A DNA stretch of 64,000 bases from a virus. The notes under the pieces are model-generated. The model ran no database searches. It saw nothing but the letters and a program-made list of their open reading frames with translations, and had not been told where the DNA came from. A program made the position numbers and the translations under genes. Below, piece by piece: positions 7,846-15,736 of this stretch (positions are counted from its first letter, which is position 1; every line of letters begins with the position of its first letter). The DNA is taken from the IMG/VR virus record IMGVR_UViG_3300032893_000016, positions 34,147 through 98,146 of that record, one strand, 5' to 3'.

Positions 7846-8183
7846 ACCCGCACCCTTTCAGCCCGCGCATGCTCCGCTTGACTGCAGCCGCATGTCAGGC
7901 AAGCCCCACCCATGACACCTTTCGGTCGCCTGTACTTGGCGCAAGGCTTGAGGCCGACGTTGCGCATGATCTCATCAACCACCTGCGCATCAGAAGGCGG
8001 GTAAATCGTCTTGGATACGTTTACTACGCCGGCGTCAATCTTGCCCGCGATGATCTTGCCACGCGGCCCTTGCGAACTTATTTGGCTCGCCCACTCTTCA
8101 GGCGGCACGACACCGCATGTGCAGAAGGCGGCCGTACGCAAGGCCACCGGGCAGCGACGATCGTGCTCAGACTTTTTGGTCAT
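7842..8183 (-). CDS. Zinc-binding-type small protein
   Basis: Start chosen at 8183 (MTKKSEHDRRCPVA), overlapping the previous stop by 17 bases. Cys/His sites at both ends (HDRRC...FCTCG and CLTCGCSQAEH) suggest one or two zinc sites around a polar middle. Function unknown. Confidence 0.6.
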   Translation of the reverse strand: MTKKSEHDRRCPVALRTAAFCTCGVVPPEEWASQISSQGPRGKIIAGKIDAGVVNVSKTIYPPSDAQVVDEIMRNVGLKPCAKYRRPKGVMGGACLTCGCSQAEHARAERVRV

Positions 8184-8616
8184 AGCCGGGCACTTCCACA
8201 GGCTTGGTCTGCATGTACTGTTCAAGCTTGCGCAGCTTTTCCAGCGATGCCGTGTTCATTGTGCCCGGGTTCAGCACGCCGGCACGGCACAGCATCGTCA
8301 ACAAAGCATGTAGCTGCCCTGCCTCTACGCTGGCGCGGTCGCGATTGGAAAGCGTGTGGCCGGGATCAGGCTGTACTTGGTCAAGGCCAAAACGTTCTGC
8401 CTTGCTGAGGCGGATGCCAAAGCGGCAAAGCGCGGCAATCAGTTCTTCGATGAGCTCGAAGCACTCTTCCTGCGCAATGGTAATGAGCTCTCGCTCATAC
8501 TCTGTTGGCAGGGGATCAGGGGATTTGAAACGCGTGGCAGCGTCGGGGTCCGCACCGCAGGTACAGAAGTGGCCCGTCTTTTCCTTGAGCTCGCAGCCTG
8601 CGTGATGCTCAACCAC
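8167..8616 (-). CDS. MazG-like NTP pyrophosphohydrolase-type protein
   Basis: After an N-terminal CELKE...HFCTCG cysteine patch, residues about 40-115 form the helical pattern of MazG-like proteins: EECFELIEELI, then SVEAGQLHALLTML. Such phage proteins hydrolyse nucleotides to adjust pools during infection. The metal-binding EE..E pattern is visible, but the assignment is to the superfamily only. Confidence 0.6.
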   Translation of the reverse strand: MVEHHAGCELKEKTGHFCTCGADPDAATRFKSPDPLPTEYERELITIAQEECFELIEELIAALCRFGIRLSKAERFGLDQVQPDPGHTLSNRDRASVEAGQLHALLTMLCRAGVLNPGTMNTASLEKLRKLEQYMQTKPVEVPGYDQKV

Positions 8617-8790
8617 TCAGCGGCCTTTCAGTTCGATCTTGCGCGGCTCAGGCTTCATGGCAACGCTGCCACCTTCCGCCAGCCGTGCAACCAATATAGT
8701 GTACGAAGCCTCCTTCGCAAGCTTTTCGGATTTGCGAAGCCAACGCTTGTACTTATATCGTTCAACCAGCCGCCGCAGCCACTTGACCAT
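8617..8790 (-). CDS. Basic 57-aa protein, unknown
   Basis: ATG at 8790 follows an AGGACAGG site. The product starts MVKWLRRLVERYKYKRWLRK, a strongly basic amphipathic helix that could touch nucleic acid or membrane. It overlaps the upstream gene by 29 bases. Function unknown. Confidence 0.55.
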   Translation of the reverse strand: MVKWLRRLVERYKYKRWLRKSEKLAKEASYTILVARLAEGGSVAMKPEPRKIELKGR

Positions 8791-9133
8791 TGTTTGCCTG
8801 TCCTGTGGCCGTCATACCTGTAACGCCATTTGCGCGGGCGGCCTCTTCCAGCTTTTCCTTGCGGATGCGATCTGCCTCAGCCTGATCGGCCAAAATCTTC
8901 TTGCGCTTGGCGGCCAGATCGTCTTCCTTGGCCACGAAGTACTTGGCGCAGCACGTTCCGTTACAGAAGTGCAGCATCGGAGCGGGCTGCGGAAACTCAC
9001 CCAACGGAAGTACTTCGGTTCCTTCCTTCAGCGGCACAGATTGATACTGCACCATCAAGCGGTAGCGGATGCCATCGCCGGCGTCCGTGTTCTTGCCGCA
9101 TGCGTCACAGGTCGTCACGTGCTGGAGAGCCAT
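8762..9133 (-). CDS. Zinc-finger-like protein with charged coiled coil
   Basis: N-terminal CDACGK and HFCNGTCCAKYF form a likely four-Cys zinc site (residues about 9-60). Residues about 70-100 are a charged coiled coil and the tail is Ala/Gly/Gln-rich. Probably a small nucleic-acid- or protein-binding factor; no family named. Confidence 0.65.
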   Translation of the reverse strand: MALQHVTTCDACGKNTDAGDGIRYRLMVQYQSVPLKEGTEVLPLGEFPQPAPMLHFCNGTCCAKYFVAKEDDLAAKRKKILADQAEADRIRKEKLEEAARANGVTGMTATGQANNGQVAAAAG

Positions 9134-9137
9134 AGCC

Positions 9138-9530
9138 TTACCCCTTGTCCGTCAATTGCATATACAAACCCGTATCGACCAACTCAGCTACGCGCTTCAT
9201 GACTTCGGCCACTCTGTCCTCAGGCAAATAGTGCATGACGACCGGGCGCATCATCGTATCGCCGGGCTCTCCCAACATGTGAACGATGATGAACGCCTTG
9301 ACCTGCTCATTGTCGAAGCCGTGCTTGCGCAGCGCCGCCATGTAGGCGGCCTTGGCAGCGAACAAGGCGTCCGAATACTTTTCCGCATCGGCCTTGGTCT
9401 CGACGACCTTCTGATCGAACCCATCAAGGATTTTGCTGATCCGCTCTTTGGGTTGCAGCGCACATTCGCTTTCGCAAGCGCGTTGGCAGTACTCTTTTGT
9501 GTGCGGGCAGCGGACGAAATCCTTGGTCAT
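9138..9530 (-). CDS. Cys-rich N-terminus, helical protein
   Basis: CPHTKEYCQRACESEC in the first 23 residues, then a helical body. Its start overlaps the stop of the gene downstream by 4 bases, so it is co-translated with the YkgJ-like protein. Function unknown. Confidence 0.6.
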   Translation of the reverse strand: MTKDFVRCPHTKEYCQRACESECALQPKERISKILDGFDQKVVETKADAEKYSDALFAAKAAYMAALRKHGFDNEQVKAFIIVHMLGEPGDTMMRPVVMHYLPEDRVAEVMKRVAELVDTGLYMQLTDKG

Positions 9531-9850
9531 GTCAGCAGCGGCCTCTCACCAAACGCCCTTTGCGTTATGGCATTTGTGTACATAGCGCACAAGCCATCTT
9601 CGAGCGGCTGATAATGGCGGCACGTAAATGGACGATCGTTGTACTCACCGCAGCGGCCATCTTCCGTCAACAGCGGACACCAGAAGCGCCAATAACCTTT
9701 AGGTGCTTTGTACCATGGGAGGAAAGGCACGCCGGCACGAACCATCCGCACCAATATGTACAATGGATGCACTTGATGATCGTCGCCTATGTTCAGCGTA
9801 AAGCCGCTACAGCAGCGGCCCGGCCTTGTGCAGATATCGCACAGGCTCAT
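9527..9850 (-). CDS. YkgJ-family CxxxCxxC zinc/iron-binding protein
   Basis: 107 residues carrying the hallmark Cys pattern of the YkgJ/UPF0153 family: CDICTRPGRCCSGF at the start, then CPLL..DGRCGEYNDRPFTC and a final C. Family members are predicted metal chelators with no firm biochemical role. Frequent in phages as single small genes. Confidence 0.75.
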   Translation of the reverse strand: MSLCDICTRPGRCCSGFTLNIGDDHQVHPLYILVRMVRAGVPFLPWYKAPKGYWRFWCPLLTEDGRCGEYNDRPFTCRHYQPLEDGLCAMYTNAITQRAFGERPLLT

Positions 9851-10083
9851 CAGCCTTCCTTCGTTTCCTGCCTCTCGGCCATCTTGATGGACAGAAGCTT
9901 AGTCGTAAAATCGTCCGCGCTCATAGTATGTACCAATTTGAACTCTAGCAGTTGGATGCGACCATCTTTGATGCGCTCTTTCAAATCGTCCAAGGTCGCC
10001 AGCGCGTCTTCTGTCTTAGCGGCAAATGCGTACCCATTCTTGCTATCGCTTGGCGTGACTTTCAGATCGAACAGCGAACTCAT
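9850..10083 (-). CDS. Unknown 77-aa protein
   Basis: Mixed alpha/beta composition with no motif. Start and stop codons overlap with both neighbours. Function unknown. Confidence 0.55.
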   Translation of the reverse strand: MSSLFDLKVTPSDSKNGYAFAAKTEDALATLDDLKERIKDGRIQLLEFKLVHTMSADDFTTKLLSIKMAERQETKEG

Positions 10084-10412
10084 TTGGGTTCCTCTTCGAT
10101 ACGGCCAAAGGCGTCGCGCATTTCCCGCGCCGTCACTTGATGACTTGCACCGCTGCCCATGAATGTCAGGACCATATCATTGTCCACGATCGGTCGACCG
10201 CTAAGGTGGGCTTCTGCATCCACCATCCGCCACCACATACCAATACTTTCGATGGCCCGGTTGCGTTTCTCTGCCGCGACAATGTCAATCTTTGGTGTAC
10301 GAAGGATGGCGGCAATGTCGGGCTGGAACATGCCATCGCTGATGGGGCTGACACTGGCCTTCTCAATGACGATTGGCTTCGGCTTGCGGAACCATGACAG
10401 GAAATCAATCAT
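10080..10412 (-). CDS. Unknown 110-aa protein
   Basis: Start set at 10412 (MIDFLSWFRKPKP), near the end of the upstream gene; 10427 is an alternative. No recognised motif; a charged helical C-terminus ends in EEEPK. Confidence 0.55.
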   Translation of the reverse strand: MIDFLSWFRKPKPIVIEKASVSPISDGMFQPDIAAILRTPKIDIVAAEKRNRAIESIGMWWRMVDAEAHLSGRPIVDNDMVLTFMGSGASHQVTAREMRDAFGRIEEEPK

Positions 10413-10623
10413 CCGTGTCATCCCCATTCTTGCAGCCGGGCAGGAACTCCACGCCTATCGTTGGTACAAGGCATGGCGTCCAGACTAACCCACACTTCTG
10501 GCATGCGTGGGCCTTGTGCAACTTCAACGCAAATTCATTCTTGTCAATATGTCTCTCATGGCACACAGGGCACCACAACAACATGGGTATCGGGACGATT
10601 ACTCTATCAACGGTTTCCGGCAT
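10405..10623 (-). CDS. Zinc-ribbon protein (72 aa)
   Basis: CPVCHERHIDKNEF then HKAHACQKCGLVW is the two-CxxC zinc-ribbon layout of many small phage proteins (ligands about residues 18-45). Role unknown. It is the first gene after a short AT-rich gap (10624-10677). Confidence 0.65.
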   Translation of the reverse strand: MPETVDRVIVPIPMLLWCPVCHERHIDKNEFALKLHKAHACQKCGLVWTPCLVPTIGVEFLPGCKNGDDTDD

Positions 10624-10677
10624 AGGTACTTTTTTCGGAAAAATTAAATACGGGTACTAAATTATCTTCGTACATAC

Positions 10678-10962
10678 TCAGCGTTTCAACTCAAAGGCAA
10701 ACCAATTACGCTTGGGTGGTGTCAAGGCTGCCATCATTTGGGCATACGCCTCTTTCCCTACCCACATTTGGCATGGCTTCAAGGCAACGCCATCCCACTC
10801 GCTCATGATCCATGCGGTCCGATCAGCACCGGCACCTGCAAGGTCCCATGCCGTCTTGAACGTTACGGGATCAATGTCAGCAATTGCGAGTGCTTTCGTT
10901 GGGGGAATGACAGTCGAGGCGGCGGCTGCGGCAGTACCTAAAAGGAACGCGCGCCTATTCAT
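10678..10962 (-). CDS. Exported protein with Tat-type signal (94 aa)
   Basis: Start at 10962 gives MNRRAFLLGTAAAAAST, a textbook twin-arginine signal (RRxFL then a hydrophobic stretch). The mature part (about 70 residues) has Trp/Met-rich segments. The start overlaps the previous stop by 8 bases, and the previous gene has the same kind of signal. Folded export to the periplasm is predicted; function unknown. Confidence 0.65.
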   Translation of the reverse strand: MNRRAFLLGTAAAAASTVIPPTKALAIADIDPVTFKTAWDLAGAGADRTAWIMSEWDGVALKPCQMWVGKEAYAQMMAALTPPKRNWFAFELKR

Positions 10963-11254
10963 CGTCCTTGAACCTGAAAGTACCAAAGTAGGCTTCATGC
11001 CAATCCACCCCTGACCATCGGTACAAACGACTATTGGTGGTCAGGAAAAGCAACTGATCTGTGTCGCCTTCGATTGGGAGCTCATCCACTACGTACATCA
11101 GCGGAGGCATTGGCGGAAGCACAATATCCTTCCAAGGCATCATGCCCACCGAAAGGGTATCAGCGCTAATGCCATCTGCAATTATGGGCTCAACGATAGC
11201 AGGCGCGACTACTACCGCCGCCGTGCTGCCCATCAGGAACGATCGTCTGTTCAT
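10955..11254 (-). CDS. Exported protein with Tat-type signal (99 aa)
   Basis: Start at 11254 gives MNRRSFLMGSTAAVVVAP, a second twin-arginine signal almost identical to that of the next gene. The mature region is Pro/Met-rich, then beta-rich (QLLFLTTNSRLYRWSGVDWH). The ATGA overlap with the membrane protein upstream suggests a coupled three-gene envelope unit. Confidence 0.65.
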   Translation of the reverse strand: MNRRSFLMGSTAAVVVAPAIVEPIIADGISADTLSVGMMPWKDIVLPPMPPLMYVVDELPIEGDTDQLLFLTTNSRLYRWSGVDWHEAYFGTFRFKDDE

Positions 11255-11409
11255 ATCATGTGCATCAGATTGGCGACGACTACGGAAATAGCTAGTACCA
11301 AAAAGCACATGACGGACGCTGTGCCGAACTTCTGATTGATGCCCCCGGCGATGAATAGGCCGATGCTCATGCAGGCGAGTACTGATTGGGCGGTCGCCAG
11401 CGAACTCAT
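11251..11409 (-). CDS. Small two-helix membrane protein (52 aa)
   Basis: Start at 11409 (MSSLATAQSVLACMS). Two predicted membrane helices (SVLACMSIGLFIAGG and SVMCFLVLAISVVVANL) joined by a short polar turn. It precedes the two Tat-signal proteins and overlaps the first by 4 bases. Could be a holin-like or envelope protein; function unknown. Confidence 0.6.
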   Translation of the reverse strand: MSSLATAQSVLACMSIGLFIAGGINQKFGTASVMCFLVLAISVVVANLMHMI

Positions 11410-11413
11410 ACGA

Positions 11414-11692
11414 CTACTTTCCCTTCGGAAGCACTTCCTGATCGTCAGCCATGATACGTACGCTGACACCGGGCTTGTTAGCAAGTCCATTGTACACTTG
11501 CAAGGCCCGATGCCAACTGTCTGTCCTGATGCCTTCGATCTCTCGGTTCTCTTTGATGAACCGAACTAGTACCCTGTATTGCTGCACCTCACGCGGCGGT
11601 GTGCACCAAAGCCGCATGCGGGGATCTTCTGTTAGTGCAGCGCCACCAGGTTGCAATTGATTGGCCGGTGTTGCTGAATCATCCTGCATACC
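11414..11692 (-). CDS. Unknown 92-aa protein
   Basis: Start set at 11692 (MQDDSATPANQLQPGG), which begins inside the end of the upstream membrane gene. Residues about 40-85 (EVQQYRVLVRFIKENREIEG) look like one alpha/beta domain. Function unknown. Confidence 0.55.
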   Translation of the reverse strand, partial: GMQDDSATPANQLQPGGAALTEDPRMRLWCTPPREVQQYRVLVRFIKENREIEGIRTDSWHRALQVYNGLANKPGVSVRIMADDQEVLPKGK

Positions 11693-11844
11693 TTGGACAT
11701 ACGCCCGGACAGAATGAACAGCAAAGACAGAACAATCAGAAGAGAAAGTACTAACAATGCACGATAAGGCGTCTGCGGGCTGTACAGCAGCAACAGGTCG
11801 ATGCCGCCAACAGCCAGGAGACCCAGCGCCATGAACTTGATCAT
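11632..11844 (-). CDS. Two-helix membrane protein (70 aa)
   Basis: Two hydrophobic helices (FMALGLLAVGGIDLLLLY and ALLVLSLLIVLSLLFIL) and a basic tail. Starts 4 bases inside the end of the HNH gene. Function unknown. Confidence 0.6.
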   Translation of the reverse strand: MIKFMALGLLAVGGIDLLLLYSPQTPYRALLVLSLLIVLSLLFILSGRMSKVCRMIQQHRPINCNLVALH

Positions 11845-12308
11845 GTCTGCTCCTCCTTCTCAAAAGTGAAAACGCGCTGGATACCAAAAGAGCCCAACGC
11901 TTTCTGTTCTCGATACGCACTGTGTACTGGGCACAAAGCTAATTCTTCCTTTGTCCTCCGCCGAATACGGTTCTCAGACAACGTCGACCAAAGAAGATTG
12001 CTGCGGCGATTATCCAGACTATCGCCATTCTTGTGATCGCCAATATTGTGGAACAGCGATGGCGGGACGCCGGCACGGGCAACCACTACCTTGTGCATGA
12101 AGATTACGCCGCGCGGCCTGTGGACGCTCCGCCTGGCGTACCTTTTGCCACGCCATGTGACGGCATGCCATGCCCATTGGTTTAGGTACTCATAATCTTC
12201 GTTACTGACTATTGCGTACAGATCAGGATCGCGATACGATAGGTAGAGCCTACGATAAGGCAGCGGCTCAGGCCAGTGGCGCGGGTCGAAGTCGGGGTCA
12301 AGCCACAT
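11841..12308 (-). CDS. HNH endonuclease with AP2-like DNA-binding part
   Basis: 155 residues. The N-terminal half (YAIVSNEDYEYLNQWAWH, then RGKRYARR) matches the AP2-like DNA-contact domain found with phage HNH nucleases. The HNH half has IFMHKVV, HNIGDHKNGDSLDNRRSNL and the NR..R end, so catalytic His/Asn residues are present. Such enzymes are often free-standing homing nucleases. It has no intron or inserted gene beside it; gap 12309-12499 precedes it. Confidence 0.85.
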   Translation of the reverse strand: MWLDPDFDPRHWPEPLPYRRLYLSYRDPDLYAIVSNEDYEYLNQWAWHAVTWRGKRYARRSVHRPRGVIFMHKVVVARAGVPPSLFHNIGDHKNGDSLDNRRSNLLWSTLSENRIRRRTKEELALCPVHSAYREQKALGSFGIQRVFTFEKEEQT

Positions 12309-12499
12309 AGCGGGAACAACCAGACACGCGCTGGGGGCAGACGTGGGTAAGGCGGCCTAACGGGGGATGACCGTGTGGCCGCCATCTGATTGCCCCTGCT
12401 ATGGGGCTTTGTACTAAAATTTTGGGCTGTTTTGCAACACAGTGGTCGCGATGGCTGGACATATTGCCATAAGAATCAGGGGGTTGCAAATAAAATCTA
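12309..12499. other. 191-bp gap with short stem-loop
   Basis: No convincing gene. GCCCC and GGGGC around 12394-12408 can form a short stem followed by TTTG on the plus strand. A 54-codon minus-strand frame crosses the gap but has Pro/Cys/Arg-rich, non-protein-like composition. Confidence 0.4.
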
Positions 12500-12841
12500 C
12501 TACGCTGGTTTGCGGCGCAAGTAGTACTCTGTATCGGCCAAATCGGACAGCGGCGAGGGCACCCCATTAATGTACACAACACGGGGCACGCGCTTCTGGA
12601 AAAGCTGGCCGAAGCCAGTACCCAATTGGCTGACTTTAAACCCCGGCTCTTCCTTGAGAATTTTCTTTCCGGCTGGCGTTCCGAGCACAAGCGCATAGTT
12701 GGCAATCTCGTCGATCAAAGGGATCATACGCCGGTCGCTGGCCAAGGAGCCACGGTGGTACAAAAGATACTGGCCGGGCTCCAACTTGTTGACGGCTTCG
12801 CGCATGGCGTGCATGCTGGGAAACTGCGGGCGGACATTCAT
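12500..12841 (-). CDS. Unknown 113-aa protein next to SbcC-like gene
   Basis: Compact alpha/beta protein with GQYLLYHRGSLASDRR and VVYINGVPSPL; no family recognised. The start overlaps the stop of the SbcC-like gene (ATGA), so the two are probably co-translated. Confidence 0.6.
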   Translation of the reverse strand: MNVRPQFPSMHAMREAVNKLEPGQYLLYHRGSLASDRRMIPLIDEIANYALVLGTPAGKKILKEEPGFKVSQLGTGFGQLFQKRVPRVVYINGVPSPLSDLADTEYYLRRKPA

Positions 12842-14724
12842 TGTTTGATATACGAACCTTTCTCGTCCTTCTCAACCACAATCACCTCTTCGAACTCGCC
12901 GCGGTCAAACGAGGCGTGATCAACTAGATAGATTGATTTTCTTTCATCCTTGGCACGATCGTGCAAGTACTCCAACAACTGATCCACGCCAGCGGGTGAC
13001 ATATGCTGAGTTGGCTCGTCGAGTACTAATACATTGGGAGTGACGCCGGCACGCGCAAGTAGGATCTCGGAAAGCGCGAACGTAACCGCAAGGTGCCATC
13101 GCTGGCTCTCGCCCCCGCTGTAGCTCTCCCACCGAACGGGCTCATCCACGCCGGGCGGGAATAGAGTAATGTACATCCCAAACTTGGTGTTCCCGCCCTT
13201 GACCTCCTTCTCGGTGTTGAACCTGATGGCCCACCCGATCAGCCCGAGCTGTTCCGCATAGCTGTTGGTCGTAATCTCCAGCTCATGCAGCGCTTCGTCG
13301 ATCAGCTCCATTCGGATATCTTTGAAAGCCTTATTCCAGTACTTGTAATTCTCAGCCTCCGCTTCGGCCTTTGAAACCCTTGCTTGCGCTATCTTCAATA
13401 GGTCAGCCAACTTGGTGATGCGCTCCTGTGCGCGTCGCTCCGCCACTTCGTGCGGGTTAGCTTCACGGTAAATGGCGTCTGCTGTACGAGATTTGTCTTG
13501 CAAGCGGTCCTCGAGAAGCTTATGCGCAGCTTCCCAATTAGTATAACGGGATGTTGCTTCCTCCAATGAAGACCTTGCACTATGTACCGCTTCGCCAAAA
13601 TCCTCTACTTTGGACGCAAGGTCCTCTACCCGCTTGCGCGCGTCCTCTATCGCGTTCTTGTCACGCTCGCACTGGGAAGCCTTATCTACGCGGACAGCGC
13701 GAAGCTGCTTCAGCTCATCTTGCAGATGCTTCTTGCTGACGGGTTGGCCGCACTGCGGGCACGTGGCTTCCTTGGCAGCGAGAGCCGCTTCGACTTTGGC
13801 GATGTCCTCATCGACTATCTTGAGGCGAGCATCCGTCGCGGCCTGAAGGCGCTCGGCATTGAGGAGTGATTGGCGGGCCTGACGAAGCAACCCTTCGTTA
13901 CTCGCCAATTGCTGCTCCGCCAGCCGCAACTGCTCCTCCAAGCCTTGGGCGTTCCGGGGCCTTGGGGGAGCCTTTGCCGCGCTATCCTGAACCGCCTGTT
14001 TGGCGTCGTTTTCCTCCTGCTCGGCGGCCTTGAGCCGGGCAGCCTTGTCCTCCGCCCACCGATCGGCCTCTTTGGCCGCGTGCGAGGCCGCTGCATCGGC
14101 TTCCTCCAGCCCTCCCCTATGCCGCTGCTCGTCCAGCCGGGCCTCCGCTGCACGGGCTTCGCAGGCGCTCGCATGCTTCCCAGCGGCATCCGCGGCATCC
14201 AGCCACGTGTCCAAGGCCAGCGCCTCGGCGAACATCTTGGTTTGGGGCTCAGGGGTCATGTCGAGGAATTGGGTACCGAACTGGCCAATGACCAGCGCCC
14301 GCCGAAACAGGTCCTCGGACATGCCGAACGTCTCTGCTACTTCTTTTTGCTGGAGGACACGGCTGTTGTCATCATCGTCGCCCACATACAACTTGATCTC
14401 GTTGGGCTTGCGCGTGCGCTTGATCTCGTACATTTCGCCATTGCGCTTGTAGACCAACCGCACCCACGTGTTGGGCTTCTTAACATGCCAAGGCAGGATG
14501 GCATCGGCCGGTCGTTCATCCCGGATGGTCTTGCCCCACAGGCACCACGTCAACGCATCCCATATTGTACTCTTGGCTGCGCCGTTGGCACCCAGCTCAG
14601 GCTCAATCTTGTTGATGCCCGTGATGAAGTACAGGCCAGCCTCTCGGTTCAGATCGAACGAGTGCTTGCCGGTGAACGACTTAAAGTCGTTGAACTCAAG
14701 GAGGAGTAATTCTAGCTGGTGCAT
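12838..14724 (-). CDS. SbcC/Rad50/gp46-like recombination nuclease subunit
   Basis: Start at 14724 (MHQLELLLLEFND) behind AAAGGGACAG. About 628 residues: N-terminal ATPase half with a P-loop at about 45-53 (GANGAAKST), long coiled-coil arms with a CPQCGQP zinc hook near residue 323, then signature SYSGGESQRWHLA (about 538) and Walker B NVLVLDEPT (about 565). Forms a complex with the SbcD-like nuclease at 15737 to resect DNA ends for recombination-dependent replication. Odd point: the invariant Gly before the P-loop Lys is Ala here. Confidence 0.93.
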   Translation of the reverse strand: MHQLELLLLEFNDFKSFTGKHSFDLNREAGLYFITGINKIEPELGANGAAKSTIWDALTWCLWGKTIRDERPADAILPWHVKKPNTWVRLVYKRNGEMYEIKRTRKPNEIKLYVGDDDDNSRVLQQKEVAETFGMSEDLFRRALVIGQFGTQFLDMTPEPQTKMFAEALALDTWLDAADAAGKHASACEARAAEARLDEQRHRGGLEEADAAASHAAKEADRWAEDKAARLKAAEQEENDAKQAVQDSAAKAPPRPRNAQGLEEQLRLAEQQLASNEGLLRQARQSLLNAERLQAATDARLKIVDEDIAKVEAALAAKEATCPQCGQPVSKKHLQDELKQLRAVRVDKASQCERDKNAIEDARKRVEDLASKVEDFGEAVHSARSSLEEATSRYTNWEAAHKLLEDRLQDKSRTADAIYREANPHEVAERRAQERITKLADLLKIAQARVSKAEAEAENYKYWNKAFKDIRMELIDEALHELEITTNSYAEQLGLIGWAIRFNTEKEVKGGNTKFGMYITLFPPGVDEPVRWESYSGGESQRWHLAVTFALSEILLARAGVTPNVLVLDEPTQHMSPAGVDQLLEYLHDRAKDERKSIYLVDHASFDRGEFEEVIVVEKDEKGSYIKQ

Positions 14725-14920
14725 TCTGTCCCTTTGCCCACCGCTCAATCTCTTCGGCCTGCCGCAGGATTTCGTTGGCCGTCTGTTCGGTGCGCATGGG
14801 GAGATCGGTGAGCGGGTATGCGGCGATGGCGGCCTGCAAACACATCAGCCGGAATTGGGCCTCAGCCGGGCTTTTGTAATCAGCCGGTGGCGGAACTGGA
14901 TTGGTTCTCACTGACGACAT
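14696..14920 (-). CDS. Unknown helical 74-aa protein
   Basis: Pro-rich N-terminus, then helices (AEAQFRLMCLQAAIAAY, EQTANEILRQAEEIERW). It lies between DUF1643 and SbcC-like genes and overlaps both. Function unknown. Confidence 0.55.
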   Translation of the reverse strand: MSSVRTNPVPPPADYKSPAEAQFRLMCLQAAIAAYPLTDLPMRTEQTANEILRQAEEIERWAKGQNAPARITPP

Positions 14921-15479
14921 AATTGAGCAGCCTACAATCGTTGTACGACAGCATCAGCGGGTGTCGCGGGCTGCCATCTTTAGCATACCCCAAACACTTC
15001 AAAGGTACTGCGTACTTTTTTGCCATAACCCTGATCGCCTCAGCCCGCACATCCATCCATTGGTGCTGGACGCCGGCGAAGCCATTGCCGCCCCATGCCG
15101 CCACCACGGGCACATTGAGGGCATGCGCCCACTGGAACATTTTGTGTAGTACAAGATCACCCAGCTCACCCACCGCATCCTCGAAGCCCTCCTTGAAGAG
15201 CTCGGCCGGGTAAGGCGTACGCTTGGTGAAAAGGTTAACCACTCCGAACCAGCGAATACTCAAGCGGCGGTTGAAGCCCACCAGCTTGCGCATCGTGGGG
15301 TCATTCTTGCTGCGGCTGGCCAGCGATGGGTTCAGCATCAAGAACACGGCGCATTGTATTTCGTACGAGGGCGCGCCGGTGTCGCGCATCAACCAGATGC
15401 GATGCCTCTCGGTCGCTACTTCAGGCAACGGCTTGGATGCGAACGAAAGGTTCCTGATGGATTCTTCTTCAGGGCTCAC
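14880..15479 (-). CDS. DUF1643 family protein
   Basis: The body matches DUF1643 landmarks: VFLMLNPSLAS, DPTMRKLVGFNRR, VVNLFTKRTPYP, a VVAAWGGNG strand, and LGYAKDGSPRHPL near the end. The family is widespread in phages and bacteria without a firm function. GTG at 15479 is preferred because it overlaps the upstream stop (GTGA); ATG at 15533 is possible. Confidence 0.82.
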   Translation of the reverse strand: MSPEEESIRNLSFASKPLPEVATERHRIWLMRDTGAPSYEIQCAVFLMLNPSLASRSKNDPTMRKLVGFNRRLSIRWFGVVNLFTKRTPYPAELFKEGFEDAVGELGDLVLHKMFQWAHALNVPVVAAWGGNGFAGVQHQWMDVRAEAIRVMAKKYAVPLKCLGYAKDGSPRHPLMLSYNDCRLLNYVVSENQSSSATG

Positions 15480-15730
15480 GGCATCGTCTGTGCGGGAATG
15501 ATCTTGCTTTCTGCCTTCCACTGGCCGCACCAATCGCGCGGCTGGACAACAGGCAACATCATCGTTTGATGGATGCGGGGATGGCCTTCAGGGGTCACGC
15601 CCATGTTGAAAGCAAAGGGCACAGGCGGGTTCAAGCGGCAAGCGATCCGCATGTCTTTGCCTGAGCTGACCTCAAGGCGGAAGTGGCAAGTGCCGCAGCA
15701 CTCTGAAGGAAGCATGGGTCCGGGCATCAT
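15476..15730 (-). CDS. Small Cys protein with PxxxPRDWCGQW end
   Basis: CCGTCHFRLE, RIACRLNPP and RDWCGQW give a four-Cys layout. The gene at 36485-36694 shares this plan (CENCKF, CRRACP, TDWCGEGE), so they are distant relatives of a common small phage protein family. Metal binding is likely; role unknown. Confidence 0.65.
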   Translation of the reverse strand: MMPGPMLPSECCGTCHFRLEVSSGKDMRIACRLNPPVPFAFNMGVTPEGHPRIHQTMMLPVVQPRDWCGQWKAESKIIPAQTMP

Positions 15731-15736
15731 TCACCT

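Noticed and set aside
12298-12705. Minus-strand frame over gap and 12500 gene
   Set aside because: Out of frame with the 12500-12841 gene and of non-protein-like composition; only the gap stem is noted.
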